NCBI RefSeq assembly: GCF_043642205.1 | Contig: NZ_JBHZSG010000004.1 | Span: 1 to 64,000 of the forward strand | Direction: 5' to 3' | From: Thalassotalea_A litorea | GTDB lineage: Bacteria; Pseudomonadota; Gammaproteobacteria; Enterobacterales; Alteromonadaceae | DNA length: 64,000 bases | In this document: one piece after another, positions 5,961 to 14,915 of the stretch | How the letters are laid out: each line of letters starts with the position of its first letter | Numbering within the stretch: position 1 is the first letter of the stretch | Made by a program: the position numbers and the translations under genes | Notes under the pieces: model-generated | Databases searched by the model: none | What the model saw: only the letters and a program-made list of their open reading frames with translations | Told to the model about the DNA's origin: nothing

Positions 5961-8900
5961 TTATGACGTAAAGTCTTTAATTTTTCCTTTAGAGAAAAAC
6001 TTATACAAGCTTGGTACAACAAATAACGTGAGTAATGTTGCTGTAATTAAGCCACCAACAATTACGCTAGCAAGTGGCCTTTGAATCTCGGAGCCGACTC
6101 CATTTGACATTAACATAGGTATTAGACCTAACGCTGATGTGATAGCTGTCATAAGCACCGGACGCAACCTTGATGTCGCACCATCAAATATTGCATCTGC
6201 TGTTGCAATCCCATCTTTGATGCGTTGATTTATACTTTCTACCATAACCACACCATTAAGCACCGCCACACCAAACAAGGTAATAAAGCCAACAGAGCTT
6301 GGAACTGATAGATACTGACCCGAAAGATATAGTGAAAATACGCCGCCGATAACAGCTAATGGTACATTAAGTAGGATGAGCATCGTTTGTCCTAATGAAC
6401 CAAATGCAAAATAAAGGAGCAAAGCTATCAAAGCCAATGACAACGGTACGACAATAGAAAGACGCTGCTGCGCTCGCTGCTGACTTTCGAATTGCCCACC
6501 AATCGACACCGAATAACCTGCTGGCAATTCTACTTTTGATGCTATCGTTGATTGAATATCTTCAACCACACCTCCCATGTCACGGCCTTGGACGTTAGCT
6601 TGAATAACCACTCGACGCTGTACATCATCTCGCCTAACTTGTGGAGGGCCAGACTCAAAAGACACAGAAGCTACATCGCCAATGCGTACCCAAGCTCCTG
6701 TAGGAGATTGCAGTCTAATATCGGCTATTGCTTCACTATTGGCTCTAAATTCCTCATCTAGGCGCACGTAAATATCATAACGTTCGTTACCGTTGATAAT
6801 CTGTCCAGCCTCAACGCCACCAATACCGTCTTGAATCACTTCCATGACATCACCAACAGATAAACCATATCGAGAAAGCTCAAGCCTATTAGGAGCGATA
6901 ACAAGCTGTGCTTCACCTGCAATCTGCTCAAGTGCAACATCTTTAGCACCTTCAATAGACTTAATTGCAGTTTCTATTTCCCGCCCTTTGTTTGCAAGTA
7001 CCTGTAAATCTGAGCCAAATAATTTAATCGCAAGCTGTGCTTTAACTCCTGATAACAACTCATCCACACGAGTAGCAATAGGCTGAGAGAAATTTAGTAA
7101 AAGACCCGGAAACTCCTCTAATGAGCGTTCCATTTTATCTTGCAGCTCATAACGATTAGAGGCGCTTGTCCATTCTGAAACAGGCTTAAGGCCAATGTAG
7201 ATTTCAATGTTGTTTACTGGCTCTGGGTCGCCGCCAATTTCTGCTCGACCAATTCGGCTTAATGCGTAAGTTACTTCAGAGAAAGCCATTAGCTTTTCTT
7301 CCAATATTGGAGCAACAGATAGCGCTGTTTCCAAACTTGAAGAAGGGGCTAGTGTCACTCTGAGGTTAATCGTTCCTTCTTCTAGCTCTGGCACGAATTC
7401 TGTCCCAATTTGTGGAAGAATGGCCGCTGCTGAAGCGACGAGAGCTAATGACACGAAAACAACAAACTTGGTTTGCTTTAATGCGATTCTCAACAACTTT
7501 CGATACAAAATGTCGATAGGCTTTAAAATCAAACTTTCCCTTTCTTTCACCCCTTGCTTAAACATAATAGTGGCAAGTGCAGGAACAATAAACAAAGCTA
7601 CTACAATAGCTGACACCACCGCTAGCATAATGCTGATAGCCATTGGCTGAAATAGCTTTGCTTCAACACCTTCGAAACTAAACAGTGGCGTAAAAACAAC
7701 GAGAATAATTGAAGCCGCAAAAAAGATAGGACGAGCAACTTCTTTGCCTGCCAATTTTAACTTTTGTTTAGCTTTAATACTTGCATCAGCGCTATCGCCT
7801 TCTAGTTGTCTGTTTAGGTGTTTAAACATGTTCTCAACCATAACAACTGACCCATCGACTAACATGCCAATAGCCACTGCGATGCCGCCGAGCGACATCA
7901 AGTTGGCTGAAATTCCCAACCAAGCCATCACCATTAATGCAATGCCAATAGAAACTGGAATTGAGATAAGCACTAGAAATGTAGCTCTTAAATTCATTAA
8001 AAAGAGCGCAAGTACAATAGTGATAAAAATAAAAGCCAAAGTAAGGGCTTCTACAACAGTTGCCACTGCTTTTTCAATTAAGTCAGCTTGGTCATAAAAA
8101 GGCTCAAATCTTACACCTTCAGGTAATGCCTGATTAATAAGCTTAGTTCTTGCGTTAATTCCATCTATTGTCGCTTTGGTATTAGAACCCATGCGCTTTA
8201 ATACGACGCCAGAGACCACCTCTCCTAAGTTCTCAACACTGCCATTGTTCGTTTTACGGGTCATAGTGACAGCGCCTTGTCTGATCTCAGCACCAAGCTC
8301 TACTTTAGCGATATCCGAAACAGTAACAACTACACCATTAAGTGTTTTGACAGGTACCTGTTGAATATTCTCAATACCTTCTTCACCATTTTCGAACCAA
8401 CCAGTACCACGAATAACAAGCTGTTCTTGCCCTCGATTCATGTACCAGCCACCGACATTGGCGTTGTTATTTTCAAGCGCTGATACCACATCCTCTTGGG
8501 TTAACTCGTAGGATAATAATTTGGAAGGATCGACATTAACTTGGTATTGACGAACGTTACCACCAAATGACAGCACATCTGTTACGCCGTCTACAGGCAT
8601 TATTAGTAGTTTAATGATCCAGTCATTCAGGCTTCTAAGCGCCATTGAATCATACTTACTTGCCTCATCTGATATCAGCAAATATTGAAATACCTGTCCT
8701 AAGCCGGAAGTGTTTGGTCCCATCTCTGGTGTCCCAACCCCAGCAGGTATCAGTTCCTTTGCAGCCTGTAGGCGCTCAAATACCAATTGTCTTGCAAAAT
8801 ATATATCCGTGCCTTCTTTAAAGACTACAGTGACACCCGACAAACCTGTTTTTGAAATAGAGCGCACTTGTTCTACATCTGGTAATGCGTACATCACAGC

Positions 8901-9110
8901 TTCAATTGGATATGTGATAAGTTGCTCAACTTCTTCTGCGGCTAAACCCGGCGCTTCAGTATTAACAGCAACTTGCACGTTTGTAACGTCTGGAAACGCA
9001 TCTAAATTCAACTTAGGTATGGTGATAACAGCACTTGCGATTAATGCAAATAGTGCGATTAGCACGAGCAATCTATTGTTAATAGACCAATCAATAATTC
9101 GATTAAACAT
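5961..9110 (-). CDS. Heavy-metal efflux RND pump, CusA/CzcA family
   Basis: The 1049-aa protein has the size and twelve-helix, two-repeat layout of HME-RND pumps: TM1 at about 12-32, a large periplasmic loop, TM2-6 from about 335, and a second loop and TM8-12 from about 870. The TM4 charged motif MLVDGSVVMVEN lies at about 412-423. The position of the CusA Met573 copper ligand (EGDLLYM in CusA) is not Met here (EGTINLR), so a divalent cation such as Zn, Cd or Co is more likely than Cu/Ag. It would drive proton-coupled export with the adaptor encoded 11 bp upstream. No outer-membrane CzcC/CusC gene is present. Confidence 0.93.
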   Translation of the reverse strand: MFNRIIDWSINNRLLVLIALFALIASAVITIPKLNLDAFPDVTNVQVAVNTEAPGLAAEEVEQLITYPIEAVMYALPDVEQVRSISKTGLSGVTVVFKEGTDIYFARQLVFERLQAAKELIPAGVGTPEMGPNTSGLGQVFQYLLISDEASKYDSMALRSLNDWIIKLLIMPVDGVTDVLSFGGNVRQYQVNVDPSKLLSYELTQEDVVSALENNNANVGGWYMNRGQEQLVIRGTGWFENGEEGIENIQQVPVKTLNGVVVTVSDIAKVELGAEIRQGAVTMTRKTNNGSVENLGEVVSGVVLKRMGSNTKATIDGINARTKLINQALPEGVRFEPFYDQADLIEKAVATVVEALTLAFIFITIVLALFLMNLRATFLVLISIPVSIGIALMVMAWLGISANLMSLGGIAVAIGMLVDGSVVMVENMFKHLNRQLEGDSADASIKAKQKLKLAGKEVARPIFFAASIILVVFTPLFSFEGVEAKLFQPMAISIMLAVVSAIVVALFIVPALATIMFKQGVKERESLILKPIDILYRKLLRIALKQTKFVVFVSLALVASAAAILPQIGTEFVPELEEGTINLRVTLAPSSSLETALSVAPILEEKLMAFSEVTYALSRIGRAEIGGDPEPVNNIEIYIGLKPVSEWTSASNRYELQDKMERSLEEFPGLLLNFSQPIATRVDELLSGVKAQLAIKLFGSDLQVLANKGREIETAIKSIEGAKDVALEQIAGEAQLVIAPNRLELSRYGLSVGDVMEVIQDGIGGVEAGQIINGNERYDIYVRLDEEFRANSEAIADIRLQSPTGAWVRIGDVASVSFESGPPQVRRDDVQRRVVIQANVQGRDMGGVVEDIQSTIASKVELPAGYSVSIGGQFESQQRAQQRLSIVVPLSLALIALLLYFAFGSLGQTMLILLNVPLAVIGGVFSLYLSGQYLSVPSSVGFITLFGVAVLNGVVMVESINQRIKDGIATADAIFDGATSRLRPVLMTAITSALGLIPMLMSNGVGSEIQRPLASVIVGGLITATLLTLFVVPSLYKFFSKGKIKDFTS

Positions 9111-9121
9111 AACTGGCCTCC

Positions 9122-10348
9122 CTAATGATTGTGCGGGTCAAAGCCGCCCTTAGCTATCTCAGAGGCGACAAAAAAAGCACCACGGGTAACGACTTTTGTT
9201 CCAGATTCAATACCAATAATTTCTCGATATTCGCCAAAAGCTCGACCTCTTGTTACTTCTACTGCTTTAAACTCATTTGGATGGTCTTCAATAAATACAG
9301 TCCAATCACCGTCACTGCTTCTCATCAACGCTTCTTCTGGTGCTGCAATGACTTCATCTTTTGATTCAAACTGAAAATAAACCTTCACAAACATACCTGA
9401 ATGAAGCTTATGTTTTGTATTCGTAACCGAAAGCCTTACTATTCGGGTTCGTGTAATTGGATCAATAGTGTGAGCTTCTTGAATGACATTGGCTTGGTAT
9501 TTAATACCATTCAAATCAATTAAGGCAGGACTGCCTAATGATAAATTTAACTCTTTATTAGGAGGAACATTTGCTTCTACCCAAAGGTCTGTCTCATCGG
9601 CAAGTAACATGATGGTTTCACCCGCTTCAATGCGCTGACCTTGCATGAAGTCATCTTGTAATACAACGCCTTCCCGCTCAGCTATAAGCACGTACTGCCC
9701 AAACGTAGCGCTACCTTGTTGCGCTATTTTATCAATTGCTTGTTTTGTTAAACCAAAAGCGACCAACTTGCCATAAACGCCTTTATAGATGTTTTCTGCT
9801 TCAACAAGTGTGCGTTCGCTTATGTTATTGCTTCCTAGCTTTTTCGCTCGCTTCCAATTAGAAGAGGCAATTAAAAAATCCGCTTGAGTTTCAGCCATTG
9901 TTTCGCTGAACAAGGTAACTAATTTTTGTCCGGACTTTACGTGGTCGCCTAAGCTCGCATGGCGATTGATAACCACAGAATCTGTGCGAGGCGACACAAG
10001 ATAGCTTTTATAACCGTTTGCTTTCACTTCTCCGGGAGCGTAAACCATATTCTGGTATTTCTTTGGAAACAACGCCTCAATTTTTATGCCTGCTAATTCA
10101 ACCTTTTCAGCACTTAAAGAAATCCCCTCAACATGTTCCTCTTCTTTAACGAGACTCTCGGTTTTATGTTCTTCATCCTCTGCATGGTCATGCTCATCAG
10201 TAGCTTTCTTGATAGACTTTTCATGTTCATGCGAATGTTCATCGTGTTGTGTGTTATTTTGACTTTCATTAGCCAGTGCTGTGTTTATTGAAAACACAGC
10301 AAGAATGACTACTAACGCTACGCCAGTAGTTCGAAAAATATTATTCAT
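9122..10348 (-). CDS. Periplasmic adaptor (CzcB/CusB type) with His-rich N-terminus
   Basis: This is a 408-aa HlyD-family membrane-fusion protein. A signal peptide covers residues 1-27. Residues about 35-65 are a His/Glu/Asp-rich stretch (HDEHSHEHEK, HDHAEDEEH) likely to bind metal in the periplasm. The lipoyl/barrel-sandwich and beta-barrel domains follow (SPRTDSVVINRHASLGDHV and FGQYVLIAEREGVVL). The protein bridges the RND pump and an outer-membrane channel. It lies between the small His-rich protein and the pump gene with short gaps, consistent with one transcript from the CadR promoter. Confidence 0.92.
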   Translation of the reverse strand: MNNIFRTTGVALVVILAVFSINTALANESQNNTQHDEHSHEHEKSIKKATDEHDHAEDEEHKTESLVKEEEHVEGISLSAEKVELAGIKIEALFPKKYQNMVYAPGEVKANGYKSYLVSPRTDSVVINRHASLGDHVKSGQKLVTLFSETMAETQADFLIASSNWKRAKKLGSNNISERTLVEAENIYKGVYGKLVAFGLTKQAIDKIAQQGSATFGQYVLIAEREGVVLQDDFMQGQRIEAGETIMLLADETDLWVEANVPPNKELNLSLGSPALIDLNGIKYQANVIQEAHTIDPITRTRIVRLSVTNTKHKLHSGMFVKVYFQFESKDEVIAAPEEALMRSSDGDWTVFIEDHPNEFKAVEVTRGRAFGEYREIIGIESGTKVVTRGAFFVASEIAKGGFDPHNH

Positions 10349-10414
10349 AATGACTCTTAACTTTTATTAAACCAAATTGTGTTTGCGCAAAAGCGCACTG
10401 TATGGAGTAAAAAG

Positions 10415-10756
10415 TTAAGTGATAGGTGGTCGGTAGAGCCTAGATTGAACGCCCAAAGGCAATAAAGTTAATTTGTTGAAGTTATGTGAATGATTTAAAG
10501 ACAGGTTTGGTACAAACGCTTTTACTAAAATCCAACTGGTATGGTTGCCACTACAGTGTCCGCAATGGTGGCAGTCCTCAATATCATGTTCGTTATCACT
10601 ATCTAACTGAGGAGAATGATCTGTTTCGTGGTCATGAATGGTTTGGATATGCTCAACGTCTAACTGATGAGTTTCCATGCTTGCAGATACAGCGACAAAC
10701 GATTGTAAAACAATCGATATTATCAGCAGTATTTTTAAAGCAATTTTGGTGTTCAA
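10415..10756 (-). CDS. Small secreted His/Cys-rich protein of the metal operon
   Basis: The protein has 113 aa with a signal peptide (residues 1-25, ending VSA). The mature part holds eight His residues, many Asp/Glu and the cluster DCHHCGHCSGNH at about 63-74, a plausible soft-metal or zinc site. The C-terminal SRLYRPPIT resembles the tail seen in many small secreted proteins encoded beside Czc/Cus pumps (DUF2946-like). A periplasmic metal buffer or chaperone role is inferred from context only. It is 66 bp upstream of the adaptor gene on the same strand. Confidence 0.7.
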   Translation of the reverse strand: MNTKIALKILLIISIVLQSFVAVSASMETHQLDVEHIQTIHDHETDHSPQLDSDNEHDIEDCHHCGHCSGNHTSWILVKAFVPNLSLNHSHNFNKLTLLPLGVQSRLYRPPIT

Positions 10757-10835
10757 TATTCTATTCTCTTCATTAGACGTTGGTAATTTAACAAATTTCT
10801 GAGTACAAATCTAAGCCCGCAATTAGGTTAAAATG

Positions 10836-11729
10836 TTAATCATCTCTGCAAACTTCATCGGGAAATTCAAACTCTATGGTGGTATGCGACAATTCAAAAT
10901 CGCTTAAGTCTTCAGAAATTACTTGCTTGAGTGATTGTAACTTGGGAACATCATACGGAGCATTCAAGACAAGGTGCGCTGTTAGCACATGACTTTCGCC
11001 ATCTAAAGACCAATAGTGCAAGTGATGAATTTCTCTCACCTCAGATTTCAAAAGTAAGGCTTCGGTTATCTTGGTTTGTGTTTCTTTATCAGGTGACGCT
11101 TGTAAAAATAATGCTAACGTAGACCTTAAGTTTTTTAGAACGTTAAATAAAATAAAAAGTGTAAAAGCGATAGATAACAATGGATCTAAAATAGGCCAAT
11201 CCACAAACATCAAGATAATTGATACGATTAGAACAGCAACCCAGCCAAGGACATCTTCTAATAGATGCCATGTTAATACCTTTTCATTTAATGTGGTTCC
11301 AGCCTTAAGTTTATATACGGCATAACCGTTTACTGTAACCCCAAGTAATGCCAATCCTAGCATTCCCTCAACCATTGGCATTTCTGGGTTAGATAATCGA
11401 GGAATGGCTTCAAACAAAATAAAGATAGAGCCAGCAATTAAGACAACGCTATTTATTAAGGCACCAAACAGTGACAATCGCTTATAACCGTAACTGTAAG
11501 TCGAAGATGCTTGTTTATCTGAAAAGTGACTCAACAACCAAGCAAAACCGATAGATATGCTGTCACCTAAATCATGGACTGCGTCAGCCATGATTGCTGT
11601 ACTATTAGTTAGCCAACCGCCGATGAATTCAATGATGGTAAAAGTAACATTTAGAAAAAATGTCCAACCAATGCGTTCATTTTTCTCGTGTGCATGGTGG
11701 TGACTATGATTGTGGCTGTGCATTTTCAT
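10836..11729 (-). CDS. Cation diffusion facilitator metal exporter (CzcD/ZitB type)
   Basis: The 297-aa protein has six TM helices typical of the CDF family. The N-terminus is His-rich (MKMHSHNHSHHHAHE). The transport-site HxxxD pairs are visible in TM2 (ADAVHDLGD, His52/Asp56) and TM5 (TWHLLEDVLGW, about His153/Asp157), indicating a zinc/cadmium-type site. The cytoplasmic C-terminal domain follows from about residue 205. It exports divalent metal from cytosol to periplasm, from where the RND system could take it. Its start overlaps the end of the transglutaminase-like gene by 26 bp, implying translational coupling. Confidence 0.92.
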   Translation of the reverse strand: MKMHSHNHSHHHAHEKNERIGWTFFLNVTFTIIEFIGGWLTNSTAIMADAVHDLGDSISIGFAWLLSHFSDKQASSTYSYGYKRLSLFGALINSVVLIAGSIFILFEAIPRLSNPEMPMVEGMLGLALLGVTVNGYAVYKLKAGTTLNEKVLTWHLLEDVLGWVAVLIVSIILMFVDWPILDPLLSIAFTLFILFNVLKNLRSTLALFLQASPDKETQTKITEALLLKSEVREIHHLHYWSLDGESHVLTAHLVLNAPYDVPKLQSLKQVISEDLSDFELSHTTIEFEFPDEVCRDD

Positions 11730-12477
11730 CTCTAGCTTTGTTAACGGTGTTTCTCAGGCGATTAACATTCATATTGATAAGATGACGAATCACCGACTGA
11801 TATAACCAGCGTTTTACGCCTGACAAATTAGTGCCTTTCTCGCTGTAAAATTCATCTGGCGAGTTGTATAAACCAAAGTCATCATGAATGCCTTCCTTTT
11901 GAATGTATGTATTTTTTCCTATCCATTCAGTCTGAGGTTTCTCCAAACAGGTGGTTGCGATCCCATATCCACAGAAATTCCCTTTATCTTGATTGAACTT
12001 AGATTGAACTGAGCTTAGATAATCATTGTCGAGGATAAAACCTTCTAAGTTAATCCATTCACCATCAAAAAAGACTTCAACCCAACTATGAATAATATAT
12101 TTAGGCGCAAGCCAAAATACGTAAGCGGGAATAGCGCCTTTTTGCAGTTGTTGGTCAATCGTAAATCCATGAAATCGGCACTGAATACCGAGCGCCCGTA
12201 GTAGAGCCATTAACAAGTTCCCCTTGGTGTTACACTGGCCATAACCATCAGCCAAAACTTCACTTGCTGTAATATCATCACTGCGGTTATAGCCGAACTG
12301 AATTTCGTCTTTAACATAAGTGTAAGCAGCACCTATCTTGTTGTAATCATCTAAATTCTGCCAGCCTCGTTCTTTAATTAATCGTTGAATAGCGTCGTGA
12401 CTAAAATTTAAGATTTTTGTTTCAGATAAATATGTCTCGTTCATATCACCATCACTTAGGTAGTTTATGCTTTGCAT
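11704..12477 (-). CDS. Transglutaminase-like cysteine peptidase fold protein
   Basis: The 257-aa protein has the transglutaminase-core triad in order: Cys in ADGYGQCNTKGNLL (about residue 82), His in IIHSWVEVFF (about 131), and an acidic residue in NLEGFILD (about 142). No signal peptide is seen, so it is probably cytosolic. The family includes peptidases and amide hydrolases. It is the first gene behind the CadR-type promoter and overlaps the metal exporter gene, so it belongs to the metal response, but its substrate is unknown. Hydrolysis of a glutathione- or peptide-metal conjugate would be one guess. Confidence 0.8.
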   Translation of the reverse strand: MQSINYLSDGDMNETYLSETKILNFSHDAIQRLIKERGWQNLDDYNKIGAAYTYVKDEIQFGYNRSDDITASEVLADGYGQCNTKGNLLMALLRALGIQCRFHGFTIDQQLQKGAIPAYVFWLAPKYIIHSWVEVFFDGEWINLEGFILDNDYLSSVQSKFNQDKGNFCGYGIATTCLEKPQTEWIGKNTYIQKEGIHDDFGLYNSPDEFYSEKGTNLSGVKRWLYQSVIRHLINMNVNRLRNTVNKARDENAQPQS

Positions 12478-12483
12478 AACAGA

Positions 12484-12514
12484 ACTATAAAACCTATAGT
12501 AACTATAGAGTCAA
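12484..12514 (-). promoter_or_regulatory. MerR/CadR-type metal-inducible promoter
   Basis: On the minus strand, TTGACT (-35; 12509-12514) and TATAGT (-10; 12484-12489) are 19 bp apart. The overlong spacer holds the dyad CTATAGT-A-ACTATAG (12494-12508). This is the classic MerR-family operator within an extended spacer. It drives the transglutaminase-CDF-RND operon; the regulator gene is divergent on the other side. Confidence 0.88.
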
Positions 12515-12532
12515 GCTAGAATTGAAATTAAT

Positions 12533-12922
12533 ATGAAAATAGGCCAACTAGCCAAGGTATCTGGCTGTTCAATACAAACAATTAGGTATTACGAAAAAGA
12601 AGGGTTACTGAATTCGCCTAGTCGTAGCGAAGGAAATTTTCGGTTATATGATGAAAAAGCTCTGAAGGAGTTAGAGTTCGTAAAGCATTGTCGAAGCCTC
12701 GATATCACATTGGCAGATATTAAGATCTTGCTAGATCTGAAGAACAAACCAGAAGAAAGCTGCTCCTCAATAAATGGCCTAATTGCAAACCAGCTTGATT
12801 TAGTCAACCAACGTATTAAGGAGTTGAATGTATTAAAGTCAGAGCTTCAAATAATGAAGAAAGCTTGCTCTACAGACGATACAGTTGAAAGATGCGGGAT
12901 TATGAGAACGCTAGAGGTGTAA
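12533..12922 (+). CDS. cadR: CadR/PbrR-type MerR-family regulator
   Basis: The 129-aa MerR protein has the N-terminal winged HTH (MKIGQLAKVSGCSIQTIRYY), a dimerisation helix, and the Cd/Pb-sensing cysteines Cys77 (EESCSS), Cys112 (KKACST) and Cys121 (ERCGI). This spacing matches the CadR/PbrR branch (C77, C112, C119-122). There is no His-rich tail. It is divergent from the metal operon across a 55-bp gap containing the 19-bp-spacer promoter, which it should bend and activate when metal binds. Cd, Pb or Zn is the probable inducer. Confidence 0.9.
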   Translation: MKIGQLAKVSGCSIQTIRYYEKEGLLNSPSRSEGNFRLYDEKALKELEFVKHCRSLDITLADIKILLDLKNKPEESCSSINGLIANQLDLVNQRIKELNVLKSELQIMKKACSTDDTVERCGIMRTLEV

Positions 12923-13042
12923 TTAAAACTCAATGTCCGCTTGTCGCTCATTGAAGCCGTCCAGATTCCTGGCGGCAACTCGAGAATTAGAATATACAAT
13001 CATCGGTGATAATTAAAGCGCTTTCGATAAAAGGAGCGCTGT

Positions 13043-13666
13043 ATGAATCACTTTACTCAAGACAAACCTTTCATTCCCTGGAACAAGGCTCAAATCGTAG
13101 GACAGCGTAAACCGCTGAAAATATCTCATATCTGGGGTATCCGAGTCCGGCTTGAACTAACGAACAATCACCGTGATTTGGCATTATTCAACATGGCACT
13201 TGATAGTAAGCTTCGCGCCTGTGATTTAGTATCACTGAAAGTATCTGATATTTCCCATGGTCGTAGAATATTATCCAGGGCTACGATAACCCAAAAGAAA
13301 ACCGGAAGTCCGGTGCAATTCGAAATCACTAAGGCCACCAGAGAGTCTGTAATTGCCTTGATTGCTATAGCTGGACTAGATGCTAACGATTACCTCTTTA
13401 AATCCCGCCTAAAGGATTCTGAGCATCTTAGTACGCGTCAGTACAGCAGGATATTTCATGGTTGGATATCTGCTTTGCATTTAGATCACAGCCTGTATGG
13501 TACTCATTCTCTGCGTCGTACAAAGCCATATCTGATATACAAGAAAACCAAGAACCTCAGGGTGGTTCAGTTGCTCCTCGGCCATAAAAAGCTGGAAAGT
13601 ACCGTTCGTTACCTGGGGATTGAGGTTGACGATGCACTGGAAATATCGGAGTCTATAGAGGTATAA
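13043..13666 (+). CDS. Core-only tyrosine recombinase
   Basis: The 207-aa protein contains only the catalytic domain of a tyrosine recombinase: Arg I in DSKLRACDLVSL (about residue 59), the HxxR box GTHSLRRTK (about 155-163), the LLGHKKLEST box and the nucleophile Tyr in TVRYLG (about 190). An arm-binding domain and most of the SAM-like core-binding domain are missing. Closely similar short recombinases are widespread in proteobacterial plasmids and islands, with undetermined target sites. It starts 14 bases after GGAG and is followed by a strong hairpin. It is unrelated to the island integrase at 19.4-20.6 kb. Confidence 0.85.
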   Translation: MNHFTQDKPFIPWNKAQIVGQRKPLKISHIWGIRVRLELTNNHRDLALFNMALDSKLRACDLVSLKVSDISHGRRILSRATITQKKTGSPVQFEITKATRESVIALIAIAGLDANDYLFKSRLKDSEHLSTRQYSRIFHGWISALHLDHSLYGTHSLRRTKPYLIYKKTKNLRVVQLLLGHKKLESTVRYLGIEVDDALEISESIEV

Positions 13667-13672
13667 ATTATT

Positions 13673-13698
13673 GCCTGATGGGGATATCCCTATCAGGC
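13673..13698 (+). terminator. Hairpin behind the short recombinase gene
   Basis: GCCTGAT (13673-13679) pairs with ATCAGGC (13692-13698), and the palindrome GGGATATCCC lies in between. The T-run is absent, so it may be a terminator or a recombination-site hairpin. Confidence 0.45.
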
Positions 13699-13780
13699 CG
13701 TGATGAGCGAACTGCAGTCATTCTATCAATCTAAAGTGAGTATTGAAATTCGATAGCTTGTCAGCTTCACAAGGAACGTA

Positions 13781-14230
13781 ATGTATAAACTAATCTCTTT
13801 TTTATTTTTACTTCTTCCACTAAACGCAAAAGCGGAAACCATTGAATATTGGTCTTGTAAGCAATCTCATAAGTTGAGTGAAACGATGTTTGGTGTAAAT
13901 GAATATACCACTCGATATAACTTTGAGAGTAAAACTTCTATTCAAGAAGGGAGAGTAATAATCACTGACAAGTCAAAGAAGTCTGAGATTAATTACACGA
14001 TTGAATTTGATTATACCGAAGTTGAAAATAACTCGAAAAGCATTGTTAGGGACGTTAAGTCAAAAATAGTACAAGATGAACTGCAATTATTTTCCGGTGA
14101 CGCATTTCGTGGACTTCCAAATGTAGGAGATATTGTGCAAGGTAAGTTCAAGATGCTCGACAACAATACGAAGCATTTATCTTTTGAGGGTGGCACTGTC
14201 GTTGAATGTCTCAAGAGTTTATCCAGTTAA
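13781..14230 (+). CDS. Secreted protein of unknown function
   Basis: The 149-aa protein has an N-terminal signal peptide (MYKLISFLFLLLPLNAKA). The mature part is rich in beta-strand-forming and charged residues and has two cysteines (about residues 25 and 145), perhaps one disulfide. No known family is recognised. The ribosome site AAGGAA precedes the ATG by about 9 bases. It lies on the island between the short recombinase and the cassette-like gene. Nothing around it suggests a function. Confidence 0.7.
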   Translation: MYKLISFLFLLLPLNAKAETIEYWSCKQSHKLSETMFGVNEYTTRYNFESKTSIQEGRVIITDKSKKSEINYTIEFDYTEVENNSKSIVRDVKSKIVQDELQLFSGDAFRGLPNVGDIVQGKFKMLDNNTKHLSFEGGTVVECLKSLSS

Positions 14231-14531
14231 TTTAAAATTGGTCGAGCTGGCACGGTTGAGTCTTACTTTTTTATCCGGTAATTTGGATGTGCAGCCTGGG
14301 GCTGTAGTGAGCGATCTAGAGACATTCAACCTTCCTTTTTTTATTCGTTTAAAGTAATTTGCTTGCTTAGTCAGGAATGATCCAATCGCACGTTTTTGTC
14401 CTAGACCAAACTACATTCCAACTCTATTTTCTTAGCGCTAGCAATTAGTTAGTGGCTTTGGTAAAAATAGGTCATTTAAAAAATAAGCGATGCTACTGCA
14501 GAAAAACGCGTGATTGGCTCGCTATAAACTT
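14231..14531. other. Gene-free stretch before the cassette-like gene
   Basis: I see no supported gene here. The 3' end runs into GTTAAGT (14532-14538), a possible attC/attI crossover core. A 74-aa reading frame overlapping the preceding gene is not supported. Confidence 0.4.
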
Positions 14532-14542
14532 GTTAAGTGCTT

Positions 14543-14827
14543 ATGAGATATATTGACGTGCAATGGAATCATGATTTTAAAGACGAACCAATTCGTTTGG
14601 TCTCTGAAATTGGGCCAGATGAATTCGAAACTAGGAAGCTAGAGTTCTTTCCAGGTGGAACGGTTGGTTATGCATATGAGGATATAGAGTCCAACAGCAC
14701 GAGGCTAGGAATCGATGTTGTTCCATCATTGGAAGAAATAAATTCGGAACAGGAATTTGAAGGTATTTCTATTTCAAAAAGTGATTTTGAGCAGCTATGG
14801 GCTAAGTATGTTCCTGGCTGCACTTAA
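14543..14827 (+). CDS. DUF6881 protein in an integron-cassette-like context
   Basis: The protein has 94 aa starting at MRYIDVQWNHDF; an in-frame GTG two codons earlier is less likely. It matches the small DUF6881 family (opening VQWxHDF, acidic, one domain), whose function is unknown. The ATG lies 5 bases after GTTAAGT (14532-14538), and the stop codon is embedded in ACTTAAC (14822-14828), the exact complement. This is the GTTRRRY/RYYYAAC arrangement of an integron gene cassette with a very short leader. The bases after the stop begin like an attC site but no second half follows, so the cassette is stranded. Confidence 0.75.
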   Translation: MRYIDVQWNHDFKDEPIRLVSEIGPDEFETRKLEFFPGGTVGYAYEDIESNSTRLGIDVVPSLEEINSEQEFEGISISKSDFEQLWAKYVPGCT

Positions 14828-14878
14828 CAAGGAGCAGCAACGGACTGTCAAACCTAGCACTGTGCACGGCGTTAACGC
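14822..14878 (+). repeat. Truncated attC-like site
   Basis: ACTTAACAAGG then CAACGGACTGTCAAA resembles the 5' half (R'' and L'') of attC sites. A matching L'-R' half was not found before the inverted repeat at 14916, so the site looks truncated. Confidence 0.4.
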
Positions 14879-14915
14879 TTCGAAGTCAGCGTATATTAGT
14901 AATTGCTAACGGGCA

